From: Actinomycetota bacterium
Lineage (GTDB): Bacteria > Actinomycetota > Acidimicrobiia > Acidimicrobiales > Ilumatobacteraceae
Direction: 5' to 3'
Assembly (NCBI GenBank): GCA_016213625.1
Contig: JACQZZ010000042.1
Coordinates: 62,001-126,000, forward strand
DNA: 64,000 nucleotides
Shown one piece after another: positions 8,640 to 17,599 of the stretch. Under the pieces are notes generated by a model that had not been told where the DNA came from, made no database searches, and saw only the letters and a list, made by a program, of their open reading frames with translations. Position 1 is the stretch's first letter, and each line of letters opens with the position of its first letter. A program made the translations under genes and the position numbers.

Positions 8640-11600
8640 ATGCGCACGACCCTGTCTCGGGTGCTCTGCACCGCCGCACTCCTGACGTCGGTGATCGCCG
8701 TCACCCCCGCCGACACTGCACGGGCGCTGTCGGCCGACATCGTCATCAGCCAGGTCTACGGCGGTGGCGGCAACGCCGGCGCGCCGTACCAGAACGACTT
8801 CATCGAACTGTTCAACCGGGGCACGACGACGGTCTCGCTGGACGGCTGGTCGGTGCAGTACGCCAGCGCCACCGGAGCGGGAACCTTCGCCGTCGCCGCT
8901 GTGCTCGCGGGGTCGCTGGCACCGGGCCAGTACCACTTGGTGCAGCAGGGTGCCGGCGCGGGCAACGGCGTCACGCTGCCCGTGCCCGACGCGACCGGCA
9001 CGACGCTGATGAGCGCCACCGGCGGCAAGGTCGCACTGGTCGCCTCCACGGCGGCTCTCGCGTGCAACGGGTCCGGCCCACTGTGTGCTGCCGATCAGTT
9101 GGCCCTGATCAAGGACCTGGTCGGCTACGGCACCGCCAACTTCTTCGAGGGCGCAGCAGTACCCGCCCTGTCGAACACGACCGCGGCACTGCGCGCCGCC
9201 AACGGATGCACCGAGACCGACAACAACGCGGCCGACTTCGCGGTCGGCGCGCCCGCGCCCCGCAGTTCCGCGACCCCGCTCGCCGTCTGCGCGACCGCCG
9301 ACGCTGCCCCCGCGGTGAGCAGCACCTTCCCCGTCAACGGCGCCACCGACTTCCCGCTCCACCGCGATCTGTCGGTCAGCTTCAGCGAGCCGGTGAACGT
9401 CACCGGTTCGTGGTTCACGCTGGTGTGCTCGGAGAGCGGCTCGGTCCCGGTCGTGGTCACCGGGGGCCCGACGACGTTCACGCTCGACCCAAACGTGCCG
9501 CTGACCGATGGCGAGTCGTGCACGTTGACCGTGCTGGCGAGCCAGGTGACCGACCAGGATGGCAACGACCCGCCCGACAACATGGCAACCGACTTCGTGG
9601 TCGGGTTCTCGGCGATCGACGTCTGCACCGCCCCCTTCACGCCGATCCCCGTCATCCAGGGCAGCGGCACCGCCACGCCGGCGCCGGGCACGGTGAGGAC
9701 GCAGGGCGTCGTCGTCGGTGACTTCGAAGGCGCCAGCGGGGCGCAGGGCTTCTATCTGCAGGACCCGATCGGCGACGGCGACCCTGGCACATCCGACGGG
9801 ATCTTCGTCTTCACGGGCAGTGCCAACCTGGTCAGCGTCGGGCAGGTCGTCAACGTCAGCGGGTTCGCCCGTGAGCGCTTCGGCCAAACGGCCCTGAACG
9901 GCTCGAACAGCAACACCGCGGTGGTCCCGGCGGCGAACATCGTCCAGTGCGGCAGCGGGTCGGTGGCCGCCACCGACGTCACCATGCCGTTCGCCACGGT
10001 GGGCGAGCCGGAGCGATTCGAGGGAATGCTCGTCCGCCTGCCTCAGCCGCTCGTCATTGCCGAGTACTTCAACTACGACCGTTTCGGCGAAGTGGTCTTG
10101 GGCCTGCCGCTCGCGGGTGAGACCCGACCGTTCACGCCGACCGCCATCGACGAGCCCGGTCCCGCAGCGAACGCCCGAGCGCTCGCCAACAGCCTGCGCC
10201 GGATCACGCTCGATGACGCGGTGAGCACGCAGAACCCGCCCAGCCTGCGGCACCCGAACGGCGCCCCGTTCTCGTTGTCGAATGGCTTCCGGGGCGGCGA
10301 CACCGTGCAGAACACGGTGGGCGTCATGGGCTTCGACTTCAACCTCTACCGGATCTTCCCGACCGGTCCGGCCGATCACACAGCGACCAACCCCCGACCG
10401 ACCGCACCGGAACCGGTGGGCGGCACCTTGCGCGTGGCGGCGATGAACACGCTCAACTACTTCCTCACCCTCGACTACCCGACCGGCAACGTGTTGGACA
10501 ACAAGTGCGGGCCGGCGCAGAACGTCGAGTGCCGCGGCGCCGACGCCGATCAGCCCGACGAGTTCAGCCGTCAACGCACGAAGCTGCTCGCGGCGTTGAG
10601 CGGCCTCGACGGCGACGTCATCGGTCTCAACGAAGTGGAGAACACGACGGGTGTCGAACCGCTGGCCGACATCGTCAGCGGCCTGCCCGGGTATGCCTAC
10701 ATCAACACGGGCACGATCGGCACCGACGCCATCCGGGTCGGCATTGTCTACCGGCCGACGAAGGTCGTCCCGGTGGGCGCGTTCCAGACGCTCGACTCCG
10801 CCGACGACCCACGCTTCATCGACACCAAGAGCCGTCCGGCGCTGGCCCAGACGTTCGAAGATCTCTCGAACGGGGCGCGCTTCACGGTGGTGGTCAACCA
10901 CCTCAAGTCGAAAGGCTCCGATTGCGTCGACGTCGGCGACCCCGACCTGGGCGACGGCCAGGGCAACTGCAGCGCGACGCGCACGCTGGCCGCACAGGCG
11001 CTGGTCGACTGGCTGGCCACCGACCCGACGGGCAGCGGCGACCCCGACTTCTTGATCATGGGTGACCTGAACTCGTATGCCCAGGAGGACCCGATCGATG
11101 CCATCAAGGCAGGCGCCGACGACATCGCCGGCACTGCCGACGACTACACCAACCTGATCGCCCGGTTCCAGGGCGCCTACGCCTACTCGTACACGTTCGA
11201 CGGACAGGCCGGCTACCTCGACCATTCGCTGGCGAGCGCCAGCATGGTCGGCCAGGTGACCGGGGCCGCGGACTGGCACATCAACTCCGACGAGGCCGAT
11301 GTGCTCGACTACGACACCAGCTTCAAGCCCACTGCCCAAGACGTGCTGTTCGAACCGAACGGCGTCCGCTCGTCGGACCACGATCCGGTGGTCGTCGGCC
11401 TGAACCCGGTGAACGTCGCCCCCTCAGCCGACGCCGGTGGCCCGTACAGCGTGATCGAAGGCGACTCGGTCACCTTGAGCGCCACCGGGGTGGACCCGGA
11501 AGGGACGCCCGTGACGTTCGCGTGGGATCTGGACGGCAACGGCACGTTCGAGACGCCCGGACACACCGTGACCTTCTCGTCCGCTGGCCTGGTGGCACCC

Positions 11601-12029
11601 GCGGTGGAGACCGTGACGGTGAGAGTGACCGACGCGTTCGGGTTCTCCTCGGTCGACGAGGCGACGGTCGCCGTTCTGTACGACTTCGCCGGGTTCTTCC
11701 GGCCGGTGCGCAACCCGCCGGCCGTGAACCGGGTGGAAGCAGGCGACGAGGTCGAGTTGAAGTTCAGCCTCGACGGGAACCACGGTCTACGCGTCCTCGC
11801 TGCGGGCAGCCCCACCATCCAGTTCGTCTCGTGCACCACGTGGCAACCCATCGGCGACGCCGTGGCGGCGGACACGGCTGGCAAGTCGAAGCTGGAGTAC
11901 AGCAGGGGCTCGGATCGCTACACGTACGAGTGGAAGACGAACAAGTCGTGGGCCGGCTCGTGCGGCCAGCTGCGGCTGACGTTCAACGATGGCACGACCC
12001 GTACGGCGCTGTTCCGGTTCACCCGCTGA
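8640..12029 (+). CDS. Secreted ExeM/NucH-family endonuclease, multidomain
   Basis: The 1129-residue precursor has a signal peptide (MRTTLSRVLC...TARA). A lamin-tail domain follows (ISQVYGGGGNAG, NDFIELFNRG; about 32-170), then a Big_5-like domain (FPVNGATDFPLHRDLSVSFS) and an OB-like region. The endonuclease/exonuclease/phosphatase domain runs from about 600 to 925, with VAAMNTLNYF, GLNEVENT, VNHLKSKG, GDLNSY and the C-terminal SDHDPVVVGL. A PKD-like domain (NVAPSADAGGPYSV) and a C-terminal PxKF-type domain (FFRPVRNPPAVN...VELKFSLDGN) complete it. Such enzymes degrade extracellular DNA for nutrition or biofilm turnover. A GAGGAG site 9 nt upstream supports ATG 8640. It is monocistronic and ends at a terminator shared with the tRNA gene. 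Confidence 0.93.
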   Translation: MRTTLSRVLCTAALLTSVIAVTPADTARALSADIVISQVYGGGGNAGAPYQNDFIELFNRGTTTVSLDGWSVQYASATGAGTFAVAAVLAGSLAPGQYHLVQQGAGAGNGVTLPVPDATGTTLMSATGGKVALVASTAALACNGSGPLCAADQLALIKDLVGYGTANFFEGAAVPALSNTTAALRAANGCTETDNNAADFAVGAPAPRSSATPLAVCATADAAPAVSSTFPVNGATDFPLHRDLSVSFSEPVNVTGSWFTLVCSESGSVPVVVTGGPTTFTLDPNVPLTDGESCTLTVLASQVTDQDGNDPPDNMATDFVVGFSAIDVCTAPFTPIPVIQGSGTATPAPGTVRTQGVVVGDFEGASGAQGFYLQDPIGDGDPGTSDGIFVFTGSANLVSVGQVVNVSGFARERFGQTALNGSNSNTAVVPAANIVQCGSGSVAATDVTMPFATVGEPERFEGMLVRLPQPLVIAEYFNYDRFGEVVLGLPLAGETRPFTPTAIDEPGPAANARALANSLRRITLDDAVSTQNPPSLRHPNGAPFSLSNGFRGGDTVQNTVGVMGFDFNLYRIFPTGPADHTATNPRPTAPEPVGGTLRVAAMNTLNYFLTLDYPTGNVLDNKCGPAQNVECRGADADQPDEFSRQRTKLLAALSGLDGDVIGLNEVENTTGVEPLADIVSGLPGYAYINTGTIGTDAIRVGIVYRPTKVVPVGAFQTLDSADDPRFIDTKSRPALAQTFEDLSNGARFTVVVNHLKSKGSDCVDVGDPDLGDGQGNCSATRTLAAQALVDWLATDPTGSGDPDFLIMGDLNSYAQEDPIDAIKAGADDIAGTADDYTNLIARFQGAYAYSYTFDGQAGYLDHSLASASMVGQVTGAADWHINSDEADVLDYDTSFKPTAQDVLFEPNGVRSSDHDPVVVGLNPVNVAPSADAGGPYSVIEGDSVTLSATGVDPEGTPVTFAWDLDGNGTFETPGHTVTFSSAGLVAPAVETVTVRVTDAFGFSSVDEATVAVLYDFAGFFRPVRNPPAVNRVEAGDEVELKFSLDGNHGLRVLAAGSPTIQFVSCTTWQPIGDAVAADTAGKSKLEYSRGSDRYTYEWKTNKSWAGSCGQLRLTFNDGTTRTALFRFTR

Positions 12030-12073
12030 GCCTCGGCGCGCGTGAACGCCACGACTGTTGCCGGGGAACGAGA

Positions 12074-12101
12074 AAGGCCCAGGTCGTGTGACCTGGGCCT
12101 T
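12074..12101. terminator. Bidirectional terminator between nuclease gene and tRNA-Ala
   Basis: A perfect 12-bp inverted repeat (12074-12085 and 12090-12101) with a GTGT loop lies 45 nt after the nuclease stop and 8 nt beyond the tRNA 3' end. It can terminate both convergent transcripts. Confidence 0.8.
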
Positions 12102-12108
12102 CGGTTCG

Positions 12109-12181
12109 TGGAGCTGAGGGGAATTGAACCCCTGACCTCTTCCATGCCATGGAAGCGCTCTGCCAACTGAGCTACAGCCCC
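12109..12181 (-). tRNA. tRNA-Ala (anticodon GGC)
   Basis: The 73-nt minus-strand sequence folds as a complete cloverleaf. It has a GGGGCTG/CAGCTCC acceptor stem with one G-U pair, a D-arm with TAGCTCAGTTGG and a GGTTCAATTCC T-arm. The five-pair anticodon stem CTTCC/GGAAG has the loop ATGGCAT, giving anticodon GGC, which reads GCC, a favoured Ala codon in a high-GC genome. The discriminator is A73, and the 3' CCA is not encoded, so a CCA-adding enzyme is required. It stands alone with a terminator directly downstream. Confidence 0.95.
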
Positions 12182-12187
12182 GAACGA

Positions 12188-12218
12188 GTGAGGGACGATA
12201 TCAGCGCAGGTCCCTCAC
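12188..12218. terminator. Weak hairpin upstream of the tRNA gene
   Basis: Nine-base arms (12188-12196 and 12210-12218) flank a 13-nt loop between the tRNA gene and the stop of the ABM-domain gene at 12244. On the minus strand it lies just past that stop, so it may terminate that transcript. The loop is long and no T-tract follows. Confidence 0.35.
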
Positions 12219-12243
12219 CCAAAACCTGCCGAGCAAGGAGTTC

Positions 12244-12822
12244 CTACATCGTGCGCTTGGCGCGCAACTTCGAGCGAAGCGGGCCCACACCGAGGCGCAT
12301 CACGGCGGTGATCAGGAGCGTGGAGATCACCACTCGCACCTCCAGCGGAAGTTCGGTGATCCGCGGTGCGACCACCAGCGAACTGGCGATACCGATGGGG
12401 TACACCCACGCCACATCGGTCGCGATGCGACGCCACAGCGAGCGCTTCGGCTCGGCTCGGTCGGGCAGTTCGAAGAAGTTCTCCACACCGACCGTGCGGG
12501 TGATGCGCTCGCTGGTGACGAAGTCGCGCGACCGGTCCATGAGCGTGGCGCGCTGCGGCGAACGCTCCCACTCCCGAAGGTGGATGCCGTCGACGAAGCG
12601 GAACACGAACTGGTGGTCGCCACCGTCGGGTCCGGGGTGCAGGACGCCGGCGCCGAGGCAGCCGTGGAACTTCGACAGCACGTCGATGACGTCCTTCGTC
12701 CAGGCCTCGTACTCGACCTCTCGCCCGGGTGCCACCGTACGCGCCACCGTGATGGTGACGGGCTCGGGAGCGATGCGGGGAAGTTGGGCCGTGTCGAACG
12801 GGCCGGAGAGTGCGAGTGCCAT
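12244..12822 (-). CDS. ABM-domain protein with C-terminal membrane segments
   Basis: The 192-residue protein starts with an antibiotic-biosynthesis-monooxygenase (dimeric alpha/beta barrel) domain: VTITVARTVAPGREVEYEAW, LSKFHGCLGAGVLHPG, HQFVFRFVDGIHLREWERS. It ends with two hydrophobic helices (around residues 133-175), which place it in the membrane with the ABM domain in the cytoplasm. This architecture recurs in actinobacteria and proteobacteria. Its biochemical role is unknown, although ABM domains can act as cofactor-free oxygenases or haem-related sensors. It is not in a biosynthetic cluster. A TACTGT hexamer 12 nt upstream of ATG 12822 may be its -10 element. Confidence 0.7.
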   Translation of the reverse strand: MALALSGPFDTAQLPRIAPEPVTITVARTVAPGREVEYEAWTKDVIDVLSKFHGCLGAGVLHPGPDGGDHQFVFRFVDGIHLREWERSPQRATLMDRSRDFVTSERITRTVGVENFFELPDRAEPKRSLWRRIATDVAWVYPIGIASSLVVAPRITELPLEVRVVISTLLITAVMRLGVGPLRSKLRAKRTM

Positions 12823-12911
12823 ACGGAGCCATCAACAGTAACGATGGACGGGTTCATTCCATCGGTGACGACGATCACATGCGCACGAAGCCGCCGGCTG
12901 CCGGCGCTGTG

Positions 12912-13280
12912 CTATTCGGCCCAGTCGATCTTCGGCACGTCGCGGTACAGCCGCTCGATCTCGTAGTACATGCGGATCTCCTCGGCGAAGACGTGCACCA
13001 CGACGTCGCCGTAGTCGACCAGCACCCATTGCTGCTCGCTCGCGCCCTCGATGCGGATGGGTGACCGCCCCAACGCCTCGCGCACGGCGTCCTCCACGGC
13101 ATCCACCACGCTCTTCACCAGGCGACGGTTGCTCGCGCTGGTGATGACGAAGTAGTCGGTGATGGCCAACACCTCGCCCACGGCCAACACCAGCGTGTGG
13201 TCGGCCTTCTTGTCGTCGGCGGCGCGAGCGGCCACGCAGGCCAACTCCTTGGCCGCCTGGGCTCCGGGGGAAAGGGTCAT
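12912..13280 (-). CDS. rsfS: Ribosomal silencing factor RsfS
   Basis: The 122-residue protein matches the RsfS/Iojap family: AAKELACVAARAADDKKADHT, ITDYFVITSASNRRLVKSVVDAVED, IEGASEQQWVLVDYGDVVVHVF and a C-terminal YYEIERLYRD. RsfS binds ribosomal protein uL14 and blocks joining of the 30S and 50S subunits when nutrients are scarce. The ATG at 13280 shares one base with the stop of the LCP-like gene, so it is the third gene of a nadD-LCP-rsfS operon, a normal order in actinobacteria. The protein has the usual length and an intact fold signature. Confidence 0.95.
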   Translation of the reverse strand: MTLSPGAQAAKELACVAARAADDKKADHTLVLAVGEVLAITDYFVITSASNRRLVKSVVDAVEDAVREALGRSPIRIEGASEQQWVLVDYGDVVVHVFAEEIRMYYEIERLYRDVPKIDWAE

Positions 13281-14479
13281 CAAGGCACCGTCGTGGTCGT
13301 GGTCGTGGAAGGAAGTGTGTCGGGCGATTCGGTGTTCCCGAGGTAGACCGAGCCGAGCTGGATGACGACGTCGATGCCTTCGATGCGCACCTCGGGGGTG
13401 GCTGTCTCGATGGGTTTGCCGAAGAGCGCCTCGGCACCGAGGACGTCGTCCTGGAACCGGTCGTCGTAGAGATAGATCACGGTGGCGTCCTGGGTGGGCC
13501 CGTTCAGGTACACCTGCTGCACGTTGGCGCCCAGGTAGAGCAGCGCCTTCACCACGAACTTCACCTTCGCCTCGGAGCCCGGCGGGGCCTCGATGCGGAA
13601 CATCAACCCGGGATTGGCGGCCGACATGTTGCTGGGCGCGATGGTGGCGAACACCATCACCGCCTCGGGGCGATCGAGTTCCTCGACGTCCTTGCCCTCG
13701 GGCACGTCGCCGGCGGGCAGCGGGCCGGCGGGCAGACCGCGGGACTGCGCAGGACCACCGTAGAGCTGGGTGATGAACAATTCGAACGACCCGGGGATGA
13801 CCGGTGCCGGCACGTCAGTGACACCGTCGCCGATGGCCGCTGCCACACCTGCCCACACCGCTTCCAGCGTGGGACGGCGGTCGGCTTCGGTCTGGTCCTC
13901 GACGCGGGCGTTGATGACGCTGGCCGCCTGCTTGCCCGACAACGCCACCTCACCTGCCGGATACACCGTGCTGCTGCTGGAGTTCGGATTGGTGTTCACC
14001 TCGATCGGAAGATCGACGGTGATGGGTGCCACCGGCTGTAGCACCGCCGCCAACTGATCGGGGTTGGCCACGTACGACTGATCGACGGTGACCGACAGGA
14101 TGCTCTCGACCGCCAGCGTGAGCGCCTCGGCCCCGCCGGTGGCATACACCTCGGTGAGCGGGATGCGCTGGCCGTCGACCCCACCCGCCGTGTCGGACGA
14201 GATGGGCACCGACACGATGCTGCCGCCGACCAGGGCGTTGGCCTTCAACACCATCACGGTGACGCTGCTGAGCGCGTCGTCGCCGTCGACCGACGCCAGC
14301 ATCGCCACGGGCGTGCTGGGCACCTTCACCATCGTGACCGACGCGTCCTTGGCCCCTTCATAGCGGCTGAGCGCGAGTGCGCCGGCGTACAACAACGCGC
14401 CGACGCCGAGCAGGACCACGAGGTTGATGGCGAGCATGACGAGCGTGCGGCGTCGACGCACCGAGGCAAGGGCGCTCAC
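13280..14479 (-). CDS. Degenerate LytR-CpsA-Psr (LCP) protein with LytR_C domain
   Basis: The 399-residue protein has a short basic N-terminus, one transmembrane helix (LVMLAINLVVLLGVGALLYA) and a large extracytoplasmic part. Residues about 60-140 align by eye with the LCP domain: SSVTVMVLKANALVGGSIVSV, PISSDT, IPLTEVYATGGAEALTLAVE. The Arg and Asp residues that LCP enzymes use to bind polyprenyl pyrophosphate (R-x-D-T and P-R-D-T) are replaced here. The end (VMVFATIAPSN...VYLYDDRFQDDVLGAEALFG-like region) resembles the LytR C-terminal domain, followed by a Thr/Pro tail. Canonical LCP proteins attach wall polymers; this one probably does not catalyse that step. Start GTG 14479 overlaps the nadD stop by 4 bp. 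Confidence 0.7.
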   Translation of the reverse strand: MSALASVRRRRTLVMLAINLVVLLGVGALLYAGALALSRYEGAKDASVTMVKVPSTPVAMLASVDGDDALSSVTVMVLKANALVGGSIVSVPISSDTAGGVDGQRIPLTEVYATGGAEALTLAVESILSVTVDQSYVANPDQLAAVLQPVAPITVDLPIEVNTNPNSSSSTVYPAGEVALSGKQAASVINARVEDQTEADRRPTLEAVWAGVAAAIGDGVTDVPAPVIPGSFELFITQLYGGPAQSRGLPAGPLPAGDVPEGKDVEELDRPEAVMVFATIAPSNMSAANPGLMFRIEAPPGSEAKVKFVVKALLYLGANVQQVYLNGPTQDATVIYLYDDRFQDDVLGAEALFGKPIETATPEVRIEGIDVVIQLGSVYLGNTESPDTLPSTTTTTTVP

Positions 14480-15063
14480 GCGGTCTCCCGGTACAGCCCA
14501 CGCTCGGCGATGAGATCCAGCACCGGCTGGGTGACCAGGTAGTCCAGCGGCCGGCCGTCGACGCAGCGCGCCCGGAGGTCGGTGCTGGACACCTCGAGAC
14601 GGGGCACTTCGACCCGGATCCACGGGTACGAATCGGGCAGGGCCACGGGGTCGCCCGGGCGATCGACCACCACCAGGTGCGAGTGGTGCGCCACCTCGGT
14701 GTAGCGCTGCCAGGTCTCGAAGCCGGCGGCTGCGTCGTCGCCGACGATGGTGAAGAGCGTCGCTCCCGGGTGTTCCTGTGCCAAGAACCCCAGCGTATCC
14801 GCCGTGTAGCTGGGTCCGCCGTGATCGATCTCGGCGCGACCGGCCACCAGCCCCGGCACGTCGGCCACGGCAGCCTCCACCATCGCCAGACGGTCGAGCG
14901 CCGGCGTGATCGGCCGGCTGCCTTCCTTCTGCCACGGCACGTTGGCCACCATGAGCACGACGAGGTCGAGCGCGAGGGCATGGCGCACGTTCACCGCCGT
15001 GACGAGATGGCCCACGTGCGGAGGGTCGAACGTGCCGCCGAAGAGTCCGATCCGGAGGGGCAC
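14476..15063 (-). CDS. nadD: Nicotinate-nucleotide adenylyltransferase
   Basis: The 195-residue protein has the nucleotidyltransferase signature GLFGGTFDPPHVGHLV, the SRPITPA-like mid region, LFTIVGDDAAAGFETWQRY and the closing SSTDLRARCVDGR that replaces the ISSTxIR motif. It adenylates nicotinate mononucleotide in NAD synthesis. It heads the nadD-LCP-rsfS operon. I chose GTG 15063, directly before PLRIGLFGG, because TACACT (15072-15077) lies 8 nt upstream as a -10 element for a leaderless start. A longer version from 15108 is possible but adds a non-conserved extension. Confidence 0.95.
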   Translation of the reverse strand: MPLRIGLFGGTFDPPHVGHLVTAVNVRHALALDLVVLMVANVPWQKEGSRPITPALDRLAMVEAAVADVPGLVAGRAEIDHGGPSYTADTLGFLAQEHPGATLFTIVGDDAAAGFETWQRYTEVAHHSHLVVVDRPGDPVALPDSYPWIRVEVPRLEVSSTDLRARCVDGRPLDYLVTQPVLDLIAERGLYRETA

Positions 15064-15304
15064 GGCGCCCGAGTGTACGACCCCGAACCACCAGGCCGCA
15101 GGCACCACAGTTTGTCATGAAACGCACAAATTCACTTCTGACACGACAACCCTTGACCGATGTAGTACTGTGACCTGTCCCCCCAAATCCCACCCCCCAG
15201 TCGGGGTTTGGCGACACCCCAGGTCATCAGGGGCACGTGCTGTGCCGGATGACACATCTTCCCGCGGAATCTGACGACGAACTGACAAGTTGAGAAGCAC
15301 TGCC
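15064..15304 (+). promoter_or_regulatory. Divergent promoter region and structured leader of the sigma-factor gene
   Basis: A plus-strand -10 candidate TACTGT (15166-15171) would start transcription near 15178, leaving a leader of about 125 nt before the sigma-factor ATG. The leader can form two hairpins. The first (15183-15191 with 15203-15211) has nine pairs including one G-U. The second (15223-15228/15248-15253 plus inner 15232-15236/15242-15246) is a two-part stem. No known riboswitch is recognisable. The minus-strand nadD -10 (15072-15077) lies at the other end of the gap. Confidence 0.45.
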
Positions 15305-16132
15305 ATGAATGACTCCATCGGTCTCTACCTGAACGACATCGGCAAGGTCTCTCTCCTCAATGCTGAGGAAGAGCGAGAACTGTCCCGTGTCATCGAAACC
15401 GGCCGCGAGGCCGCCGATCGTCTCGCCACCGGCGAGAAGGGCGCCGCCCTCAAGGCCCAGGTGGCAGCTGCCGCCGAAGCCAAGGATCGCTTCATTCGCG
15501 CCAACCTGCGCCTCGTGGTGAGCATCGCTCGCCGCTATCCCCTGCCCCAGGGCATGGACCTCCTCGACCTCATCCAAGAGGGCAACCTGGGCCTCGAGCA
15601 CGCCGTCGACAAGTTCGACTGGCGCCGTGGCTTCAAGTTCTCCACCTACGCCACGTTCTGGATCCGCCAGGCCATCGGCCGTGCGCTCGACCAGAAGGCC
15701 AGCCTCATCCGCATCCCGGGCGATCGCTCCGCCAGCCTCCGTGCGGCGCTGCGTCAGGCCAGCGGCGATGGCGAGACCCTCGACGTCGGCAACGCCGAAC
15801 TGCACCGCCTCACCACCCCGGTCTCGCTCGACAAGACCATCGGTGACGACGGCGACGCCACGCTCGGCGACCTGATGGCCAACGGCGACGGCACCCCCGA
15901 AGACGCCGTGATGGCCATGGTCGACACCGACCTGCTCGACGAGCTGCTCGGCACGCTCGACAAGCGGGCTCGTTACGCGGTCGAGGCCCGTTTCGGTCTG
16001 CTCGACGGCGAGCGCAAGAGCTTCCGCGAAGTCGGCGAGAACCTGGGCGTCACCGCCGAGGCCGCTCGTCGCCTCGTCAGCCGTGCGGTCGCCGGTCTGC
16101 GTGAGGATGCCGTCCGCATCCTCGCCGTCTGA
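15305..16132 (+). CDS. RNA polymerase sigma-70 family factor (RpoD-like, short)
   Basis: The 275-residue protein has region 1.2 (SIGLYLNDIGKVSLLNAEEERELSRVIE), region 2 (RANLRLVVSIARRYPLPQGMDLLDLIQEGN...GFKFSTYATFWIRQAIGRAL), a region 3 and region 4 ending LGVTAEAARRLVSRAVAGLRE. Region 1.1 and the long insert of a primary RpoD are missing, so it is best called a group 2 (SigB/HrdB-like) factor. It directs RNA polymerase to promoters similar to housekeeping ones, perhaps under stress. A GAGAAG site 9 nt upstream supports ATG 15305. The leader is structured and the gene ends in a strong terminator, so it is its own transcription unit. Confidence 0.9.
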   Translation: MNDSIGLYLNDIGKVSLLNAEEERELSRVIETGREAADRLATGEKGAALKAQVAAAAEAKDRFIRANLRLVVSIARRYPLPQGMDLLDLIQEGNLGLEHAVDKFDWRRGFKFSTYATFWIRQAIGRALDQKASLIRIPGDRSASLRAALRQASGDGETLDVGNAELHRLTTPVSLDKTIGDDGDATLGDLMANGDGTPEDAVMAMVDTDLLDELLGTLDKRARYAVEARFGLLDGERKSFREVGENLGVTAEAARRLVSRAVAGLREDAVRILAV

Positions 16133-16154
16133 TCCCTGCAGACCACACACATTT

Positions 16155-16186
16155 CGAACGCCGTGGCATTCGTGCCACGGCGTTCG
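16155..16186 (+). terminator. Intrinsic terminator after the sigma-factor gene
   Basis: A perfect 14-bp stem (16155-16168 and 16173-16186) closes a stable UUCG tetraloop and is followed by CAGTTTTC. This is a canonical Rho-independent terminator 22 nt after the stop codon. Confidence 0.93.
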
Positions 16187-16234
16187 CAGTTTTCTCCCCG
16201 GGCGTCGGCACAGGTGAGCCGTTAGCATTGCCAC

Positions 16235-17590
16235 GTGGCAAGAGCGTGGTCTCCTTCGTCGTGGCAGGCATTTCCTGCCCACCAGCAACCCGAGTGGCCC
16301 GATGCGGGCGATCTCGATCGTGCACTGAAGCAGATCGCGTCGTATCCCCCGCTGGTCTTCGCCGGCGAGGCCCGCTCGCTGCAGGCATCGCTGGCCCAGG
16401 TGGCCGCGGGCAACGCGTTCCTCCTGCAGGCGGGTGACTGCGCAGAGAGCTTCGAGGAGTTCTCGGCCGTGAACATCCGCGAGAAGCTCCGCGTCATCCT
16501 GCAGATGTCGGTGGTGCTCACCTACTCGCTCGGCGTGCCCGTCGTGAAGGTCGGCCGCATCGCCGGACAGTTCGCCAAGCCGCGGTCCAGCAACACCGAG
16601 AAGGTGGGCGACCTGGAGCTGCCCAGCTTCCGCGGGCACATCGTCAACGGCGACGCGTTCACGCCCGCGGCACGCATCCCCGACCCCGACCGTCTGGTGC
16701 AGGCGTACAACCAGTCGGCGAGCACGCTGAACCTGCTCCGCGCGTTCACCAAGGGCGGCTTCGCCGATCTCACCCGGGTGCACGCCTGGACACAGGAGTT
16801 CGTCGCCAGCAGCCCCGAGGGCCAGCGGTACGAACAACTCGCCGGCGAGATCGACCGTGCGTTGCGCTTCATGCGCGCATGCGGCGTCGACACCGAGGCC
16901 ACGCACGATCTGCACGAGACCAACGTGTACACCAGCCACGAGGCGCTGCTGCTCGGCTACGAGGAAGCCCTCACCCGTCAGGACAGCCTCACCGGCGGTT
17001 GGTACGACTGCTCGGCGCACATGCTGTGGATCGGCGAGCGCACCCGTCAGCTCGAGGGTGCGCACGTGGAGTTCCTGCGCGGCATGGGCAACCCCATCGG
17101 CTGCAAGGTCGGTGTCACCACCGACCCCGGGTACGTGCTCGAGCTGTGCGAGAAGCTGAACCCGGCGCGCATTCCCGGTCGGCTCACACTCATCAGCCGC
17201 ATGGGTGCCGACAAGGTGGAGGACGCGCTGCGTCCGCTGCTGCGAGCAGTGCGCGACGCCGGCCATCCGGTGGTGTGGGCGTGCGACCCGATGCACGGCA
17301 ACACCATCACCAGCGTCGGTGGCCGCAAGACCCGCGACTTCGACGCCGTGTGCGCCGAGATCGACGGCTTCGTGCGTGCCCACAAGGCCGAGGGCACCTG
17401 GCCGGGCGGCATCCACGTGGAGCTCACCGGCGACAACGTCACCGAGTGCATCGGCGGCGCCGACAAGATCCTCGACAGCCAGCTCGACGACCGGTACCAG
17501 ACCGTGTGCGACCCCCGGCTCAACGGTCGCCAGAGCCTCGACCTGGCATTCCACGTGGCCGAAGGTCTCCGCAGCACCGGCCTCGCCTGA
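16235..17590 (+). CDS. aroG: Class II 3-deoxy-7-phosphoheptulonate (DAHP) synthase
   Basis: The 451-residue protein is a typical plant/actinobacterial class II enzyme. It condenses phosphoenolpyruvate with erythrose 4-phosphate, the first step of the shikimate pathway. Diagnostic stretches are [14 protein letters not shown] with the metal-binding Cys, [72 protein letters not shown] and [11 protein letters not shown] near the end. The N-terminus is shorter than in Mycobacterium. GTG 16235 lies 6 nt after a TAGCAT -10-like hexamer (16223-16228) and lacks a Shine-Dalgarno site, so the mRNA is probably leaderless. The downstream serine hydrolase starts 9 bp after the stop and may be co-transcribed. 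Confidence 0.96.
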   Translation: MARAWSPSSWQAFPAHQQPEWPDAGDLDRALKQIASYPPLVFAGEARSLQASLAQVAAGNAFLLQAGDCAESFEEFSAVNIREKLRVILQMSVVLTYSLGVPVVKVGRIAGQFAKPRSSNTEKVGDLELPSFRGHIVNGDAFTPAARIPDPDRLVQAYNQSASTLNLLRAFTKGGFADLTRVHAWTQEFVASSPEGQRYEQLAGEIDRALRFMRACGVDTEATHDLHETNVYTSHEALLLGYEEALTRQDSLTGGWYDCSAHMLWIGERTRQLEGAHVEFLRGMGNPIGCKVGVTTDPGYVLELCEKLNPARIPGRLTLISRMGADKVEDALRPLLRAVRDAGHPVVWACDPMHGNTITSVGGRKTRDFDAVCAEIDGFVRAHKAEGTWPGGIHVELTGDNVTECIGGADKILDSQLDDRYQTVCDPRLNGRQSLDLAFHVAEGLRSTGLA

Positions 17591-17599
17591 GCCGAGCCC

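Noticed and set aside
8637-11381. 914-residue antisense open frame opposite the secreted nuclease gene
   Set aside because: It is the shadow of a well-defined plus-strand multidomain protein; its composition is Arg/Val/Gly-rich with no domain, as expected for antisense frames in high-GC DNA.
12244-12822. ABM-domain gene as part of an antibiotic biosynthetic cluster
   Set aside because: No polyketide, peptide or tailoring genes are near; neighbours are tRNA-Ala and rsfS.
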